From positions 1 to 64,000 of the forward strand of contig JBLZWL010000077.1 in the NCBI GenBank assembly GCA_049194865.1: DNA of 64,000 nucleotides, written 5' to 3'. The notes below the pieces were generated by a model. It had not been told where the DNA came from, did not search any database, and worked only from the letters and a program-made list of their open reading frames with translations. The DNA comes from Myxococcus terminator_A. GTDB taxonomy: Bacteria; Myxococcota; Myxococcia; Myxococcales; Myxococcaceae. The translations under genes were made by a program, and so were the position numbers. Within the stretch, counting starts at the first letter, position 1. Every line of letters starts with the position of its first letter. Shown piece by piece: positions 61,558 to 64,000 of the stretch.

Positions 61558-62508
61558 ATGAAACCCCACTTCCTGACCTTCTTCTGTGAGCTGGCTCCCG
61601 AGCCACTTCGCGAACTGTTCAACATCGAAGGCGTCATCGACGACCTCCAAGCCATGCGCGCCGGCGTGAGTCTGGGCCTCCTCGACTTGAGCGCCGAGCG
61701 CGCCGAGGTGGTGCGCCGCTTGAACAGCGCGGGCATCCCCGTCACGGCGTGGCTGCTGCTCCCTCCCGAGCAGGGCTACTGGTTCCACGCGGGCAACGTC
61801 CTGCAAGCGCGTGCGCGCTACGAGGCCTTCAGGACGTGGACGGCCGACGAGAAGCTCGAATGGGCCGGCGTGGGGTTGGACATCGAGCCCGATATCCACG
61901 AGCTGCGCAGGTGGGCCGAAGCGCCGCTGCGGAGTCTCCCCGGCATGCTGTCGCGGCTCATCCTCCGGGGTGGCCGCACCCGTGAAGCGCGAGCGGGCTA
62001 CCACGCGCTGGTGGAGCGCATCCGCGCGGATGGCCATCGCGTGGACGCGTACCAGTTCCCCTTCATCGTGGACGAACGACAGGCGCGCTCCTCGCTCCTG
62101 CGGCGCGTGGCGGGCGTGGTGGACGTTCCCGCGGACCGTGAGGTCCTGATGCTCTACACCAGCTTCGTGCGCCCCCGAGGCCCCGCGCTCCTGTGGAGCT
62201 ACGCGCCGGGAACGGGCTCGCTCGCGGTGGGCAGCACGGGCGGTGGTGTGGAGCTGCCGGGCATCCTCGCGGCACCCCCGCTGGACTGGACGGAGCTGTC
62301 GCGCGACTTGCGGCTCGCGGTGCGGTGGACGCACGACCTCCACGTCTTCAGCCTGGAGGGCTGCGTGAAGCAGGGCTTCCTGTCCCGGCTGCGCGTGTTC
62401 GACTGGGATGCGCCCGTGGACCCGCCGTGGGTGGAGTCGCGGCGTGTGGACGCGGTGCGCCGGGCCGCGCGCGGAGTGCTCCATGCGTCAGGCCGGTTGC
62501 TGCGCTGA
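61558..62508 (+). CDS. TIM-barrel-like protein of unknown function
   Basis: 316 residues, starting ATG 61558, with no signal peptide. 'IPVTAWLLLPPEQGYWFHAG' and 'WAGVGLDIEPDIHELR' recall the beta-strand/acid positions of GH18-like or related glycosidase barrels, where an Asp/Glu pair follows GLDIE. The region after 200 is less clear. No family assigned with confidence. Divergent from the VOC gene, 59 bp apart. Confidence 0.5.
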   Translation: MKPHFLTFFCELAPEPLRELFNIEGVIDDLQAMRAGVSLGLLDLSAERAEVVRRLNSAGIPVTAWLLLPPEQGYWFHAGNVLQARARYEAFRTWTADEKLEWAGVGLDIEPDIHELRRWAEAPLRSLPGMLSRLILRGGRTREARAGYHALVERIRADGHRVDAYQFPFIVDERQARSSLLRRVAGVVDVPADREVLMLYTSFVRPRGPALLWSYAPGTGSLAVGSTGGGVELPGILAAPPLDWTELSRDLRLAVRWTHDLHVFSLEGCVKQGFLSRLRVFDWDAPVDPPWVESRRVDAVRRAARGVLHASGRLLR

Positions 62509-62666
62509 CAGGGGAGGGGGCGCACGGAGTGTCGGGGCGAGTACGGAAGTCGCCTCGCGTCATCGTGCCTTCGCGGGTTTGAAGGGTTGACGCTCGAAAG
62601 GCGCGGCAGTGTCATGCGCCCCGATTGCCCGAGCTGATGCCCCGCCCTGCTCGGGAAGGGAACGAC

Positions 62667-64000
62667 ATGACCGACCGCCCCCAGACGTCGAAGCTCCTCG
62701 GCGCGCTGCTGTTGTCCGCGAGCCTGCTCCAGGCCGCGCCCGCCGTGGCCGCCACTCCCGTCAATTCCTCGGTGGTGCCGAACGGAAGCTTCGAGGTGGC
62801 CGGAGGTTCCTCCTCGGTGCCCGCGTTCTGGCGCTCCCAGGGCCCCGGCAAGGTGGCCTCCAGCGCGGAGGGCAAGGTGGAGGGCTCGCGCGGCCTGCTC
62901 ATCGAGAGCCCGCAGGGCGGTGGAGAAACCACTGTCGAGTCCGACAACCTCAAGCTCCAGGTGGGCCAGCTCTACCGGCTCAGCGCCTGGGTGCGCACCA
63001 AGGGCGTCCAGGTCGACCCGCAGGCCCGCTACCCCACGGCCCACGGCGCCTGCTTCTCGATGAAGAGCTTCCCCTTCACCAACTGCGCCCCGGCCCCGGG
63101 CGGTGACGCCGGCACCCGCGCCTCCGTCCTCTTCTTCGCCACCCAGTCCACGGACAGCGTGCAGCTCCACCTGGGCCGCAACGGCAAGGCCACCGGCTCC
63201 GTCTGGTACGACGACGTCCGCCTGGAGCCCGTGGAGGACATCACCGCCTATGTCCCCATGGAGTCCGTGCGCTGGGCGGGCAAGGGCTTCCGCTACGACG
63301 ACGGCGGGTGGATCTACGTCCACATCGAGGGCGAGCCCTACGAGCGCGGCGTCCAGTTCGGTGAGCTGACCTCGCAGGAGATCGTCCGCTACATGGAGAA
63401 GCTCGGCATCCAGAAGGACAAGGCGGACGCGGCCAAGGGATGGAGCCACCAGCGGCTGCTCGCGGACTCGCTCTTCCTGCGCAAGTTCGACGCCGAGTAC
63501 CTGGAGGAGATGAAGGGCATCGCCGACGGCGCGAACAAGGCCGGCGCGAAGTTCAAGGACCGCGAGCTGGACGTGCTCGACATCGTCACGCTCAACACCG
63601 CCGTGGACGCGGGACAGCTCGAGGAGGCCAACCGCGCCACCTCGACTTCGCTGTCCGGCCGCACCTTCCTCAAGGCCGACGAAGAGGCCGAGCGCGCGGG
63701 CAAGGGTGACCACTGCTCCTCGTTCGTCGCCACCAAGTCCGCGACGAAGGACGGCCGCGCCATCATCGGGCAGATCTTCATGTGGAACGGCTACACGGGC
63801 GTCCACTGGGACGTGGTGCTGGACGTGCAGCCCACCCGGGGCCACCGCTTCGTGATGCAGACCTTCCCGGGCGGCATCCACAGCGGCGCGGACTGGTTCA
63901 TCAACTCCGCGGGCATCGTCATCGGCGAGACGACGGTAGGGCAGACGCCGTTCGACATGAATGGCTCGCCGCAGAGCAACCGCATCCGCAAGGCGGCGCA
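62667..64000 (+). CDS. C45-family autoproteolytic acyltransferase/hydrolase (partial at window end)
   Basis: At least 444 residues; the stop lies beyond the window. ATG 62667 with GGGA 6 bases upstream leads to a signal peptide ('LLLSASLLQAAPAVAA'). Residues about 35-195 form a carbohydrate-binding-like beta-sandwich ('NGSFEVAGGSSSVPAFW', 'SVWYDDVRLEPVED'). The C45/Ntn region then has 'HIEGEPYERGVQFGEL' and the candidate self-processing Cys350 in 'DHCSSFVATKSATKDGRAII'. Such enzymes cleave themselves before Cys and then hydrolyse or transfer acyl groups (isopenicillin-N acyltransferase relatives). Exported; substrate unknown. Confidence 0.7.
   Translation, partial: MTDRPQTSKLLGALLLSASLLQAAPAVAATPVNSSVVPNGSFEVAGGSSSVPAFWRSQGPGKVASSAEGKVEGSRGLLIESPQGGGETTVESDNLKLQVGQLYRLSAWVRTKGVQVDPQARYPTAHGACFSMKSFPFTNCAPAPGGDAGTRASVLFFATQSTDSVQLHLGRNGKATGSVWYDDVRLEPVEDITAYVPMESVRWAGKGFRYDDGGWIYVHIEGEPYERGVQFGELTSQEIVRYMEKLGIQKDKADAAKGWSHQRLLADSLFLRKFDAEYLEEMKGIADGANKAGAKFKDRELDVLDIVTLNTAVDAGQLEEANRATSTSLSGRTFLKADEEAERAGKGDHCSSFVATKSATKDGRAIIGQIFMWNGYTGVHWDVVLDVQPTRGHRFVMQTFPGGIHSGADWFINSAGIVIGETTVGQTPFDMNGSPQSNRIRKAA

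Overview
The window looks like a chromosomal segment of a myxobacterium (Myxococcota, probably suborder Cystobacterineae). This is inferred from very high G+C with strong third-position G/C bias, many secreted lipoproteins, RCC1-repeat and MopE-like proteins, a cytochrome P450, a SitA-like lipoprotein toxin with its immunity gene, and a large lipoprotein RHS toxin. No rRNA, tRNA, CRISPR array, insertion sequence or prophage was seen.

Layout. 0-6 kb: a split RdgC-like gene pair, an RCC1 lipoprotein, a relic of the second RdgC-like gene, and a secreted beta-helix protein. 6-9 kb: a HEIGH-type metalloprotease lipoprotein, a PD-(D/E)XK-like protein and a small Cys-rich exported protein. 9-12.2 kb: three tandem JmjC/cupin_8 paralogues, the third without its metal ligands. 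12.1-16.7 kb (minus): an operon of a TPR-CHAT membrane protease, a transglutaminase-like protein and a small helical protein. 16.9-19.6 kb: convergent D-amino-acid oxidase and D-aminoacylase. 19.8-25.7 kb: small envelope proteins, a peptidoglycan-binding/CHAP protein, an EEP-fold hydrolase, an AraC fragment and an alpha/beta-hydrolase pair with unusual nucleophile elbows. 25.7-28.8 kb: a compositionally different island with a uracil-DNA-glycosylase-like fusion protein and three tandem beta-solenoid paralogues.

28.8-37.8 kb: single-chain xanthine dehydrogenase with XdhC, a DUF418 membrane protein, endonuclease III and an ice-binding-like (DUF3494) lipoprotein. 37.8-43.2 kb is rich in damaged genes: a histidine kinase with an internal deletion, a PPC-repeat protein lacking its 5' end, a deleted copy of the gene at 47.6 kb, and a frameshifted RCC1 gene. 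43-48 kb: envelope proteins, a DUF2314 lipoprotein, a P450 and a conserved hypothetical. 48.2-57 kb (minus): a MopE-like Cys-rich protein, a 2292-residue RHS protein ending in a C39/papain-like domain, and a 79-residue candidate immunity gene overlapping its stop. 57.3-64 kb: a cNMP-binding/DUF1003 protein, a SitA-like HNH lipoprotein with a SUKH immunity gene, menB, a VOC protein, a TIM-barrel-like protein and the start of a C45-type Ntn hydrolase.

Genes that appear to work together: the RdgC halves, the CHAT/transglutaminase-like operon, XdhC-XDH, D-aminoacylase with D-amino-acid oxidase, RHS toxin with its candidate antitoxin, and the SitA-like toxin with SUKH. Several convergent pairs are separated by long, near-perfect hairpins that are good terminator candidates. 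All functions are read from motifs by eye; no database search was possible.
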